A stretch of DNA of 64,000 nucleotides from Halosimplex litoreum (GTDB lineage: Archaea > Halobacteriota > Halobacteria > Halobacteriales > Haloarculaceae): NCBI RefSeq assembly GCF_016065055.1, contig NZ_CP065856.1, positions 3,099,836-3,163,835 on the forward strand, read 5' to 3'. The number at the start of each line of letters is the position of its first letter. The stretch's first letter is position 1. Below the pieces are notes generated by a model that saw only the letters and a list, made by a program, of their open reading frames with translations, searched no databases and was not told where the DNA came from. The translations under genes and the position numbers were made by a program. Positions 1-9,000 of this stretch are shown in pieces.

Positions 1-2
1 CC

Positions 3-635
3 GCGGACCTGCACCCCGAGGTGCGCGAGCGCTACGCGCTCGGGCCCGACGACGCGTTCGCGACCGTGGGACGGGGCCGGATGGACATCACCCGCGGTGC
101 CGTCGCACTCCCGGTTCTGTACGCGATGCCCACGCGGAACCTCCTGTTCCCCGAATCGGGCGAGGACGTGCCGTTCTCGGTCACCACGGTCGGCTGGCGC
201 GACCCCGCGGGGTACGAGGCGCTGACGACCCGTCGCTCGTTCGAGTTCGACGGGACGGTTCGACGGTTCGACTCGACGACGGTGTGGGACCGCGACCGCG
301 AGCGGTTGTTCGACTTTCTCGGCACCGGCGGGACGGTCGTCTCGGAACTCCACCCCCGTGTCGAGGACGGCGCGCTCGTCGTCGAGGGCGGCAAGCAGTG
401 GACCCGCGTCGGTGGGCGCTACCTGCCGACGCCCGGCCCGCTCGGGGTCGACGTGACGGTGCGGGACCGCTACGACGAGTCCGACGAGCGGTTCTACGTG
501 ACCGCGACCGTCGAGAGCGGGCTGGTGGGCCACATTCTCGGCTATCGCGGGTCGTTCACGCAGGAGCGCCGGGAGATGGAACGGGTGCCCGACGACCTCA
601 AGCCCGTCACCGGGATCGACCCGCTGCCGCCATGA
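3..635 (+). CDS. DUF4166 domain protein (YndJ C-terminal type), 5'-truncated by the window edge
   Basis: The frame is already open at base 3 and the peptide before the first GTG (position 21) still looks like coding sequence (ADLHPE), so the true start lies upstream. The visible part of about 210 residues resembles the soluble DUF4166 domain that forms the C-terminal half of Bacillus YndJ: conserved GR-M motif, a 'PTRNLLFPE' stretch, 'GWRDP', and a C-terminal 'GYRGSFT' segment. No catalytic motif is recognised and the family function is unknown. Its stop (TGA) overlaps the ATG of the next gene in ATGA form, so translational coupling is likely. The neighbour encodes the membrane half of YndJ, so the two halves are separate genes here. 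Function is not claimed; the family call is from recall of sequence features. Confidence 0.7.
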   Translation, partial: ADLHPEVRERYALGPDDAFATVGRGRMDITRGAVALPVLYAMPTRNLLFPESGEDVPFSVTTVGWRDPAGYEALTTRRSFEFDGTVRRFDSTTVWDRDRERLFDFLGTGGTVVSELHPRVEDGALVVEGGKQWTRVGGRYLPTPGPLGVDVTVRDRYDESDERFYVTATVESGLVGHILGYRGSFTQERREMERVPDDLKPVTGIDPLPP

Positions 636-1621
636 GCGGCGGAAAGGTGGACGGGAACGGCACGGCCGAGACGGATCCGGACCCGTTCGCTCGCCTCGTC
701 GCCGGCGGCTCGCTGGCCGATCTGAGTGCGGTCGCCGGTGGGGGGCTGTGGGTCGTCCTCGCCCTCGCCGGCGGGCTCTCGCAGGTCGAACGGGCGCTCG
801 CGCTGGCGCCGTTAGTGGTCGTTCCGCTGGGCGTCGGCCTGGCAGCGCGCGGGGAGTTCACCGGCCTGTCGGGTCGACTGCTCGGTGCCGCCGTCGCGTC
901 GCTCCCGGTCGGCGCGTCGCTGATGGCCCTCTCGCTCGTGGTCGACGCGGGACCGGTCGCCGCGGGGCTGGCCGCGCCGTGGGTGTTCGTGACGAGTCTG
1001 CTCGCGCTCGCCGGGGTGTCGCGAGCGGTCGAACGGGGCAGCATCCGGCCGCTGACGCTCGGCCTCGTCGACGCCGGCCTCGCCTACGTTCCGGTCGCCG
1101 CCGTCGCGCTCGTGCTCTCGCATCTCGGGATCACCTTCTGGTTCGACCCGACCATCGTCCTCCTGACCGCGGTCCACTTCCACTTCGCCGGGTTCGCGCT
1201 GCCGGTGCTGGCGGGCGTGACGGGCCGTCACCTCGGCGGCTTCGACGGCGCCGTTCGCGCCGTGGCGGGCGTGATCCTGGTCGGGCCGGCGATAATCGCC
1301 GTCGGCATCTCGTTCTCGCCGCTCGTCGAAGTCGTCGCCGTCGGCGCGTTCACGCTCGCCGTGGCGGCGTTCGGCCTGCTGGTCCTGGTTCGGGTCGTTC
1401 CGTCGCTGGACGTGCTTCCGGCCGCGCTCGTGGGCCTCTCGGCGCTGGCGCTCCCGGTGTCGATGGTGCTGGCGCTGGGCTACGGCGTGGCGGCGTTCGG
1501 CGGGCCGAACCCGCTGGGCCTGGGCATCGGGCGGATGGCGACGCTGCACGGGTCGCTCAACGCCTACGGGTTCGCGCTGTGTGGCGTCCTCGGGTGGCGA
1601 GCCCACGGGCGCGGGGCGTGA
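632..1621 (+). CDS. YndJ-like polytopic membrane protein
   Basis: This 329-aa protein starts at ATG 632, overlapping the upstream stop by four bases. After a charged N-terminus of about 25 residues it is almost wholly hydrophobic, with roughly ten predicted helices. A histidine-rich membrane motif (TAVHFHFAGF) near residue 190 and 'HGSLNAYGFALCG' near the C-terminus are typical of the YndJ membrane region. In Bacillus YndJ this part is N-terminal and fused to DUF4166; here it is downstream of a separate DUF4166 gene. The histidines could bind a metal or haem, but this is inference. The biochemical role is unknown. Convergent with the regulator gene that ends at 1640. Confidence 0.7.
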   Translation: MSGGKVDGNGTAETDPDPFARLVAGGSLADLSAVAGGGLWVVLALAGGLSQVERALALAPLVVVPLGVGLAARGEFTGLSGRLLGAAVASLPVGASLMALSLVVDAGPVAAGLAAPWVFVTSLLALAGVSRAVERGSIRPLTLGLVDAGLAYVPVAAVALVLSHLGITFWFDPTIVLLTAVHFHFAGFALPVLAGVTGRHLGGFDGAVRAVAGVILVGPAIIAVGISFSPLVEVVAVGAFTLAVAAFGLLVLVRVVPSLDVLPAALVGLSALALPVSMVLALGYGVAAFGGPNPLGLGIGRMATLHGSLNAYGFALCGVLGWRAHGRGA

Positions 1622-1639
1622 CCGGGAACGAACCCCCGC

Positions 1640-3475
1640 TCAGGCGGTGGCGGGGCCGGAGACGGTATCGGGCCGCCCCTCGAACAGCTCCCGGAACAGC
1701 TTCCGCTCGGCCGAGCGGAGGTGTTCGGTGAACGTCGACTGGGAGATGCCCATCATCGACGCGACCGCCTCCCCGCTGGTCTCGCGGGGCCACTCGAAGA
1801 ACCCGGCGAAGTAGGCGGTCTGGGCGGCTTCGAGCTGTCGCTCGGTCAGCGCCTCCTCGAGCCCCGAGCGGAACTCCGGCGTGGACTCGCCGTCGCGCTC
1901 GCGTTCCAGCTGGGAGACGAGTTCGAGCCCCGGGTGAGCCGAGCGCACGGCCTCGACGACCGACCGGACGTCGTTCGACCGCGACACGTCGACGACGAGC
2001 CGACCGTCCCCGCGGTCGATCGACAGCGACCGCACCGCCGCACCGTACCGCGCGGCCGTCGTCACCACCGACGAGTCGTCCGTTCGGAGCCGGAGCAGAC
2101 AGCGCTCCTCGAGCGCACACAGCGACTCGACGGCGCGCACGTGCGACGACGCGTCGACGTGCTCGGCGACCGCCGACGGCTCGCTCCCGGTCACCGAGAC
2201 GTAGGCCGCGCGGTCGCCGTCGCCCTCCGAGAGCCGTTCGAGGTCGACCCGACACTCGAGCGCCGCCGACAGCGAGACGAACGGATCGGTCACCTCGTCG
2301 ACCCGGAACTCCAGCCGGGTCACGTCGTCGGCCGCGAGCGTCCGTCTGCTCTCGGCCGCGTTGATCGCGTCACCGACCGTCAGCCCGAGTTCCGCGAACA
2401 CGCCGCGGTCGATCGACTCGAAGGCACCGTCGGCGCCGCTCTCGACGACCAACACTCCGTAGTCGGCGTCGTGGTACGACAGCGGGACGACCACGCCCGC
2501 CGCCGCCGCGGGGTCGTCGACCGGCGCTCCGCCGTCGTCGACGAACGACGGGGAGCCGCGTTCGAGGACCTCGTCGACGACAGTCCGGTACCCATCGCCG
2601 GACGCGAGCCGGGCTTCGAGGGTCGCCTCGGCGACGCCGGCCGCCGTCCGCACGTCGACGCCGTCGTCGACGAGCCGCGAGTCGCCGACCCAGGCCCCCT
2701 CGAACAGCGCCGAGTCGGCGAACCGGTCACACAGCACCCGCTCGATCTCCCGCCGCGTCGACGCCGCGACCAGCTCCCGGTTGACGTCACGGAGCACCTC
2801 GTTGGTGTTGTTGAGCCGTTCGAGACGCTCGTTTTGCGCCTCGATACGGAGCCGCCGCTCCTTGCGCTCGGTCACGTCGCGCTCGACCGCGACGTACCGT
2901 TCGACCGCGCCGGTGTCGTCCGTTATCGGCGCGATCGTCATGTCGACCCAGCAGAGGTCGCCCGACTTCCGGCGGTTGACGATCTCGCCGTCCCAGACGT
3001 TCCCGGAGGCGATCTCCGCCCACATCTCCTCGTAGAACGCCTCGTCGTGTTCGCCGGATTTCCACAGTCGCGGGTTCTCGCCGACGACCGCGTCGGGGTC
3101 GTGGCCGACGACGCTCTCGACCGCCGGGTTGGCGTACTCGATCGTCCCGTCGGTGTCGGTGAGGAAGATCGCGTGGCCGGCGTGTTCGATCGCCTTCCGG
3201 AACCCGCGGAGCCGTTCGGTGAGACGGCGCTCCTCGACGACGTAGCTCGACAGGTAGTGGACGGTGAACAGCGCGAGCACGCTGACGAGCAGTCCGGGGA
3301 GTTCCGCCAGCGCGGTCGTCGTCTGGCGCGCCGACAGCAACTGCCGCGTCGCCATCAGCGCGAGCATCACCGTCAGGAAGCCAAAGCGCCGGTCGTCGCT
3401 CCGCGAGAGCAACACCAGCGAGTAGCCGACCCCGACGACCCGGAGGCCGATCGAGGCGAGGATGACACCGTTCAC
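1640..3475 (-). CDS. Membrane-anchored PAS/GAF regulator with HTH_10 DNA-binding domain (Bat/DmsR type)
   Basis: 611 aa, GTG start at 3475. Residues 3-77 form three hydrophobic helices, 88-205 are a PAS domain ending in the usual 'RDVTERK', 228-375 look like a GAF domain, 380-520 are the GAF/HTH-associated domain of bacterio-opsin activators, and 541-595 are an HTH_10 helix-turn-helix (LTERQLEAAQTAYFAGFFEW, then GISQSTFTEHLRSAERK). Such proteins bind DNA and respond to redox, oxygen or light; in Halobacterium the DmsR regulator of the dms operon belongs to this class and sits next to it. Here the gene is divergent from a molybdoenzyme operon, so a pathway-specific activator is the natural inference. 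The membrane helices are less usual and suggest sensing at the membrane. A TATA box and a perfect palindrome lie just upstream. Confidence 0.88.
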   Translation of the reverse strand: MNGVILASIGLRVVGVGYSLVLLSRSDDRRFGFLTVMLALMATRQLLSARQTTTALAELPGLLVSVLALFTVHYLSSYVVEERRLTERLRGFRKAIEHAGHAIFLTDTDGTIEYANPAVESVVGHDPDAVVGENPRLWKSGEHDEAFYEEMWAEIASGNVWDGEIVNRRKSGDLCWVDMTIAPITDDTGAVERYVAVERDVTERKERRLRIEAQNERLERLNNTNEVLRDVNRELVAASTRREIERVLCDRFADSALFEGAWVGDSRLVDDGVDVRTAAGVAEATLEARLASGDGYRTVVDEVLERGSPSFVDDGGAPVDDPAAAAGVVVPLSYHDADYGVLVVESGADGAFESIDRGVFAELGLTVGDAINAAESRRTLAADDVTRLEFRVDEVTDPFVSLSAALECRVDLERLSEGDGDRAAYVSVTGSEPSAVAEHVDASSHVRAVESLCALEERCLLRLRTDDSSVVTTAARYGAAVRSLSIDRGDGRLVVDVSRSNDVRSVVEAVRSAHPGLELVSQLERERDGESTPEFRSGLEEALTERQLEAAQTAYFAGFFEWPRETSGEAVASMMGISQSTFTEHLRSAERKLFRELFEGRPDTVSGPATA

Positions 3476-3528
3476 GACCGGGCACCTCCGGGGCGACGGG
3501 CGTCGCCGTTGCGAGCGTCGGTCACGTC

Positions 3529-3542
3529 ACGAACTCGTTCGT
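3529..3542. promoter_or_regulatory. Perfect 14-base palindrome between TATA box and predicted start site
   Basis: ACGAAC and GTTCGT are exact reverse complements separated by two bases. The palindrome sits a few bases downstream of the minus-strand TATA box, where a bound dimer would block RNA polymerase. It is a candidate operator, possibly autoregulatory, for the regulator gene. Confidence 0.4.
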
Positions 3543-3547
3543 CCCGT

Positions 3548-3557
3548 CCTATATAAA
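3548..3557 (-). promoter_or_regulatory. TATA box of the HTH_10 regulator
   Basis: The plus-strand text CCTATATAAA reads TTTATATAGG on the minus strand, a strong haloarchaeal TATA element. Transcription would start near 3525, leaving a leader of about 50 bases before the GTG at 3475. The element could also work on the plus strand, but no start codon follows at leaderless distance there. Confidence 0.55.
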
Positions 3558-3621
3558 CTCAGCCCGTTCCCAGATCCTGAGACGCGTGGCGACGCGGTGA
3601 CGCGACCGTGAGATCCCCCGC

Positions 3622-3688
3622 GCCAAACAGTATTGGCCGGTCGGTTATCCCTCGAAATCGGTGCCGATTCGGGGCCAAAGAGTATCGG
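3622..3688. promoter_or_regulatory. Pair of direct repeats GCCAAANAGTATNGG upstream of the molybdoenzyme operon
   Basis: GCCAAACAGTATTGG at 3622-3636 and GCCAAAGAGTATCGG at 3674-3688 match at 13 of 15 positions and lie 52 bases apart, about five helical turns. Each half contains an internal CCAA/TTGG-type dyad. The rest of the 320-base gap between 3475 and 3796 shows no coding pattern. The repeats are plausible binding sites for the adjacent HTH_10 regulator. A third related copy occurs at 28899. Confidence 0.4.
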
Positions 3689-3795
3689 TGGCACGCACTC
3701 CCGCCGGACGCTCGTACGTTGACGTGTATGATCCGAGCGACCATCGGGACGAGACCGGACCGAGCCGAACCGGACGAGCGTGACGGGTGGTGTCG

Positions 3796-4824
3796 ATGAG
3801 CAGTCGCGACGACCCACAGCCGGGCGTACCGGACGTGGGCCGCGAGATCGACGCGATGGTCGACGACGAGGCGGCCGACGCCCGCGAGGAACTGTCGAAG
3901 ACCGACCACGACACGGATCTCGGGATCGCGATGGCGGAAGACGCAAAGCGCGTCTCACGGGGGGAGCTCTCCGCCGAGGCGTACTGGGAGCGATACGACG
4001 AGGCCGCCGACCGCGAGTTCGGCGACGCCTATCGCGAGACGCCCAACCCGTCGATCGAGAGCGACGACCAGACCATCGACGCCGGCGCCGCCGACGCGAT
4101 GAGCTGTTCGGTCGGCTCGATGGACTCGGTGGCCTGTGACCTCCCGGCGGGCGAGTCCGGCGACGCCGCGGTCGACTCGGAGTCGGACGGCGACGAGCGC
4201 TGGGGGATGGTCATCGACCTCGAGAAGTGCGTCGGCTGTGACTCGTGTACGGTCGCCTGCAAGGCCGAGAACCGGACGCCGCCGGGCGTCTCCTACAACG
4301 TCGTCATGGAGGAGGAACACGGCGATTTCCCCGACGTGACCCGGACGAACGTCCCCCGGCCGTGCATGCAGTGCGAGAACCCGCCCTGTGTGCAGGTCTG
4401 TCCGGTCAGCGCGACGTACAAGATGGACAACGGGGTCGTCAACGTCGACTACGACCGCTGTATCGGCTGTCGGTACTGCATGATCGCGTGCCCGTACGGG
4501 GCGCGCTATTTCGACTTCGGCGAGAACTACGACGACGAGGTCGCGGAGGCCGGGGAGGTGACCAGTCCCGAGTACGGCGTCGACCGCGGGAAGCGCGAGG
4601 GCGACGAGTCACCGGTCGGCAACGTCCGCAAGTGTAGCTTCTGCACGCACCGCCTGGAGCGCGGCGAGGAACCGGCCTGCGTCGAGACCTGTATCGGTGA
4701 CGCCCGGAACATGGGCGACCTCGACGACCCCGACAGCGAGGTCTCGGAGATGGCCGACTCCCCGCGGGCGTTCCAGTTGAAAGAACACGAGGGGACCGAC
4801 CCCAACGTCCACTACCTCAGATAG
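3796..4824 (+). CDS. Four-cluster ferredoxin subunit (DmsB/TtrB/PsrB type) with N-terminal extension
   Basis: 342 aa from ATG 3796; an in-frame GTG lies nine bases earlier. Residues 1 to about 135 are an acidic extension with no cysteine clusters, seen in haloarchaeal '4Fe-4S ferredoxin N-terminal domain' proteins. From residue 145 come the four cysteine groups of the DmsB family: CVGCDSCTVACK, CMQCENPPCVQVCP, CIGCRYCMIACPYG and CSFCTHRL with CVETC. It should carry four FeS clusters and pass electrons between the membrane subunit and the molybdopterin subunit. It begins an operon with 4829, 6097 and 9384; the order FeS-NrfD-catalytic matches ttrBCA rather than dmsABC. There is no signal peptide, so export would be by hitch-hiking on the Tat substrate. 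Substrate unknown. Confidence 0.9.
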   Translation: MSSRDDPQPGVPDVGREIDAMVDDEAADAREELSKTDHDTDLGIAMAEDAKRVSRGELSAEAYWERYDEAADREFGDAYRETPNPSIESDDQTIDAGAADAMSCSVGSMDSVACDLPAGESGDAAVDSESDGDERWGMVIDLEKCVGCDSCTVACKAENRTPPGVSYNVVMEEEHGDFPDVTRTNVPRPCMQCENPPCVQVCPVSATYKMDNGVVNVDYDRCIGCRYCMIACPYGARYFDFGENYDDEVAEAGEVTSPEYGVDRGKREGDESPVGNVRKCSFCTHRLERGEEPACVETCIGDARNMGDLDDPDSEVSEMADSPRAFQLKEHEGTDPNVHYLR

Positions 4825-4828
4825 AGCC

Positions 4829-6097
4829 ATGGCGACCGACCATTCCCGGTTCGAGTTCGACCCCGGATTCGTCAGCGACCGCCTGCGCGTCGCCTGGTAC
4901 GCGTTCGTCGGCGCGCTCCTGCTCGTCGGCGGGTACGCGACGTACCTGCGGATCACGCGGGGGATGGCGAGCACCAACCTCACGAGCACGACCCCCTGGG
5001 GCGCCTGGGTCGCCTTCTACATCTACTTCGTCGGCCTCTCGGCGGGGGCGTTCCTCGTCAGCACGCTCGCGAACGTCTTCGGCGTCGAGGCGATGCACCG
5101 GATCGACCGCGACGCGCTGTTCGCGGCGATCGTCAGCATGGTCGTCGCGCTGCTGTTCGTCTGGACCGACCTGGGCCGGATGGACCGGATGTACCACCCG
5201 TTCGTCTGGCGGCAGTTCACCTCCGCGCTCTCCTGGGAGGTCCACGCCTACGTCGCCTACATCGGCGTCCTCGTGACCGAGCTGTACTTCTCGATGCGCT
5301 ACGACCTCGCCCGCGTCGCCGAGCACGGATCCGGCCTGCGGGCCCGGATCAGCGGGCTGCTGACGCTTGGCCGTCGGGCGACGACCGAGGCTTCCCGGAC
5401 CACCGACCGGACCTGGCTCAAGCGGGCCGGGATCGTCGGCATCCCGCTGGCCATCTTCATGGTCCACGGCGGGACCGGCGTCCTCTTCGCCGTCTCGAAG
5501 GCCCGCCCGTACTGGAACAGCGGGCTCTTCCCGGTGATCTTCATCGTCTCGGCGGTGCTGTCGGGGACGGCGCTCGTGATGGTGCTGTACGTCCTCCGGA
5601 CGAAACTGTTCGACGGGGAGCGCGTCGACCGGGACCTGCTGGACCAGCTGGCGAAACTGCTGGCGGCGTTCGTCGTCGTCGACGTGGCGCTGACGGCCAT
5701 CGAGGCGCTGATCGCTATCGTCAGCTTCCACCCCCACGTCGTCGAGACCTGGCAGATCATCGCGTTCGGCGAGATGTCGTGGTCGTTCTGGTGGTTCATG
5801 GTCGGGTTCGGGTGGGTGTTCCCGCTCGTCGTGCTCTCGAAGCGCGACTGGCGACGCACGCCGTGGCTGATGGCGCTGGCCGGGCTCAGCGTCGTGATCG
5901 GCATCGTCGCCGTGCGGTTCAACATCGTCGTCCCGCCGCAGATCCGCCCCGTCATGGAGGGGTTGCCCCACGGCTCGTACTTCCCGACGGCCGTGGAGTG
6001 GGCGACCAGCGCCGGGATGATCGCGGTCGGCCTGCTGCTGTACACGATCGGCGCGGAACTGCTGCCGCTGACGCCGCTCGACGGAGGTGACCACTGA
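4829..6097 (+). CDS. nrfD: NrfD/PsrC-type membrane anchor and quinone-binding subunit
   Basis: 422 aa, ATG 4829, four bases after the FeS gene's stop. It has about ten hydrophobic helices, beginning at residues 20-42. Recognisable features are the 'TTPWGAWVAFYIYFVGLSAGAF' region near residue 50, typical of NrfD/PsrC proteins, and 'MVHGGTGVLFAVSKARPYWNSGLFP' near residue 210. The family carries no haem and exchanges electrons between menaquinol and the FeS subunit. It supports the reading of a membrane-bound complex iron-sulphur molybdoenzyme. Its stop and the catalytic gene's start overlap by one base (TGATG), so translation is probably coupled. Confidence 0.9.
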   Translation: MATDHSRFEFDPGFVSDRLRVAWYAFVGALLLVGGYATYLRITRGMASTNLTSTTPWGAWVAFYIYFVGLSAGAFLVSTLANVFGVEAMHRIDRDALFAAIVSMVVALLFVWTDLGRMDRMYHPFVWRQFTSALSWEVHAYVAYIGVLVTELYFSMRYDLARVAEHGSGLRARISGLLTLGRRATTEASRTTDRTWLKRAGIVGIPLAIFMVHGGTGVLFAVSKARPYWNSGLFPVIFIVSAVLSGTALVMVLYVLRTKLFDGERVDRDLLDQLAKLLAAFVVVDVALTAIEALIAIVSFHPHVVETWQIIAFGEMSWSFWWFMVGFGWVFPLVVLSKRDWRRTPWLMALAGLSVVIGIVAVRFNIVVPPQIRPVMEGLPHGSYFPTAVEWATSAGMIAVGLLLYTIGAELLPLTPLDGGDH

Positions 6098-9000
6098 TGT
6101 CAACCGACGACACCACCGACGCTGACGCCGGAGGGACCGAAGACGGAGGCCCGTCGCTCACGCGGCGCGACCTCGTGAAGGCGGTCGGGGCCGTCGGCGC
6201 CGTCGGCGCCGCCAGCGCCGCGACCGTGAACGTCGACACCGACGACCTGTGGACCGACGACACCGAACACTACGTCGGCGACGACTACGGGGAGTACGAC
6301 GCCGGCGACGTGATCCACACCACCTGCGGGCAGTGCAACACGTTCTGCCCGATCAAGGTCCGGCTGGCCGACGACAGCGGGACCGGCGAGTACAGCTCGC
6401 TCGTCCGCAAGCTGGCCGGCAACCCCTACTCCTTTTTGAACACCCAGCCGTTCTCGCAGGTTCCCTACGATAGCGACCCCGAGGAAGTCGCGACGGGCGA
6501 CGTCGAGGGGAGCGGCGACGTCGACGCCGATCGGTGGTCGCTCTCGGGCGGCCGCATCTGCCTGAAAGGGCAGGCGGGCATCCAGACGGCCTTCGACACC
6601 TACCGGGTCCGAAAGCCGATGAAACGCGTCGGGCCGCGGGGGTCGGGCGAGTGGAAGACCGTCTCGTGGGAGCAGGCCATCGCGGACATCGTCGAGGGCG
6701 ACGACGATCTGGGCCACCCCGGACTACGAGACCTGTGGGGCTACGCGCCCGAGGAGGAGGTGATGGCCGACTGGGAGGCGGTCCAGTCCGGCGATCTGGA
6801 CAGGTCGACCTTCGACGAGCGGTACGAAGACGTCCTGATCGACACGGACCACCCGGACCTGGGCCCGAAGGCCAACCAGATCGTCGACGTGGGGGGGTTC
6901 CGGCGTAACTTCGTTCGGGCCCGGCTGTGGCACCAGGGCCTGGGCTCGATCAACAGCGTCCACCACGCGGGGACCTGCGGGTTCTCCAGCGTCATGGGGA
7001 ACGTCCGCTCGCACGCGGCCAAGAAGAAGCGCCAGTACCCCGACATCGAGCACTGCGAGTACCTGCTGGTGTGGGGGACCAACCCGATGGTCGCCAACAA
7101 GGGGCCGACGTGGCTCGCCCCGAAGCTGACCAACGCGATCGAGGACGGGATGCGGATGGACGTGGTCGACCCGCGCCTCTCTAAGACCGCCGAGAAGGCC
7201 GACACCTGGGTCCCGGTCGAACCCGGCGCGGACGGCGCGCTCGCGCTCGGGATGGCGCGGTGGATCCTCGACCACGACCGCCACGACACCGAGTACCTCC
7301 GCAACCCCGCCCAGAGTGCCGCTGCGGCGGACGGCGAGCCGACGTGGAGCGACGCGACCCACCTCGTGCTCGTCGACGAGGACGCCGGTCCCAAGGCCCG
7401 CGCCGCCGACCTCGGGCTGGTCCCCGACGGCCACGAGCACGCCGACGACTTCGTCGCCGTCGACGCCGAGACGGGTGAACCGCGGCCGGCCAGCGAGGTC
7501 GAGACCGGCGTCCTCGACGTGTCGCTGACCGTCGACGGCGCCGCCGTCGAGAGCGTCTGGCGTCGCTATCGCGAGCGGGTGTCCGAACACACGGTCGACG
7601 AGTACGCCGAGATGGCCGGCGTCAGCGCCGACCGGATCGCCGAGATCGCCGACGAGTTCACCAGCCACGGCAAGCGTGCGGCGATCATGGCCTACCGCGG
7701 CCCGGCGAAACACACCAACGGCTTCTACAACAGCCGCGCCATCGCGACGCTCCAGCACCTCGTCGGCAACTACGACTGGAAGGGGGGACAGATCACCCCC
7801 TACGCGGGTTACAGCACGATGTCCGGGCGCTACGAACTCGGGCAGGTCCCGGACGGGCACTCGCCGTGGGGGATCCCGCTGTTGCGCGGCGGGGTCAACT
7901 ACGAGGACACCTCGCTGTTCGAGCGCGACGGCGGCTACCCGGCGAAGCGGCCGTGGTTCCCCGTCGCGCCGCCACAGGCCACCCAGGAGCTGTACGGCAG
8001 CGCCGCCGACGAGTACCCCTACGGCGTCGAGGCGCTGTTCATCCGCCCGTACTCGAACAACCACGTGATGGCGGTCGCGGGCGGCGACCAGATCCCCGAG
8101 ATCCTGAGCGACCCCGACACCATCCCGCTGGTCGTCGCCTCGGACACGGTGATCGGTGAGACGAGCAAGTACGCCGACTACGTCCTGCCGGAGCCGACCT
8201 ACCTCGAGCGCTGGGAGAACTTCGGCACCTACCCGAACAAGCGCCTGGCCGACGAGAAGATCAGCCAGCCAGCCGTCAGCGTCGTCCCCGACGCCCGTCC
8301 CTTCGAGGAGGTCCTGATCGACCTCTGGAAGGAACTGGACCTCCCCGGCGTCGGCGAGGGCGCGATCCCGGACGCCGAGGGGAACCTGTGGCCGCTCGAC
8401 CGCTCGGAGGACTTCTACCTGAAGCTCGCGGCGAACGTCGCCTACGACCGCGAGCCCGTCTCCGACGCCGACGCGGACGAACGCGCGGCCTTCCGCGAGA
8501 GCCACGAGACGGGGCTTGGCGAGGCGTTCGACCGCGACCGCTGGCAGCGAGCGGTCCGCGACGAGGAGTGGCCCAAGGTCGTCACCGTGCTCGACCGCGG
8601 CGGCCGCTTCGAGGAACCGGTCGACGAGTACGCCGACCGGTTCGCCGAGCACGGCCACGAGTACGACTACGCCGATCGATTCGACGACAGCAACGCCTAC
8701 GACGGCGAGCAGCTGCGGTACAAACTCGGCTCGCGCGTCGACTTCTACAGCGAGGTCGTCCCGACGGGCAAACACTCCTACACCGGCGAGCGCTTCGACC
8801 CGCTGCCGCGCGTCGACGACGTGGAACACTACAACGGCGACGTGCAGGCGTCGGTCGGCGGTGACGACGAGGCCGAGCGGCCCCTGCGGCTCGTCAACTG
8901 GAAGCCGCGGACCCAGGGGATGCACCGCACCCAGAACAGCCCGTGGCTCCGGGAGACGCGCCCGGAGAACCCCCTGTGGATCAATCCGCGGGACGCCGAG

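Noticed and set aside
1721-3556. 611-codon plus-strand frame opposite the HTH_10 regulator
   Set aside because: It is a shadow of the minus-strand gene, with biased Arg/Asp/His composition and no domain.
3787-3795. GTG 3787 as start of the FeS subunit
   Set aside because: It adds only three residues and the ATG at 3796 is the stronger start; the choice has no effect on the domain call.
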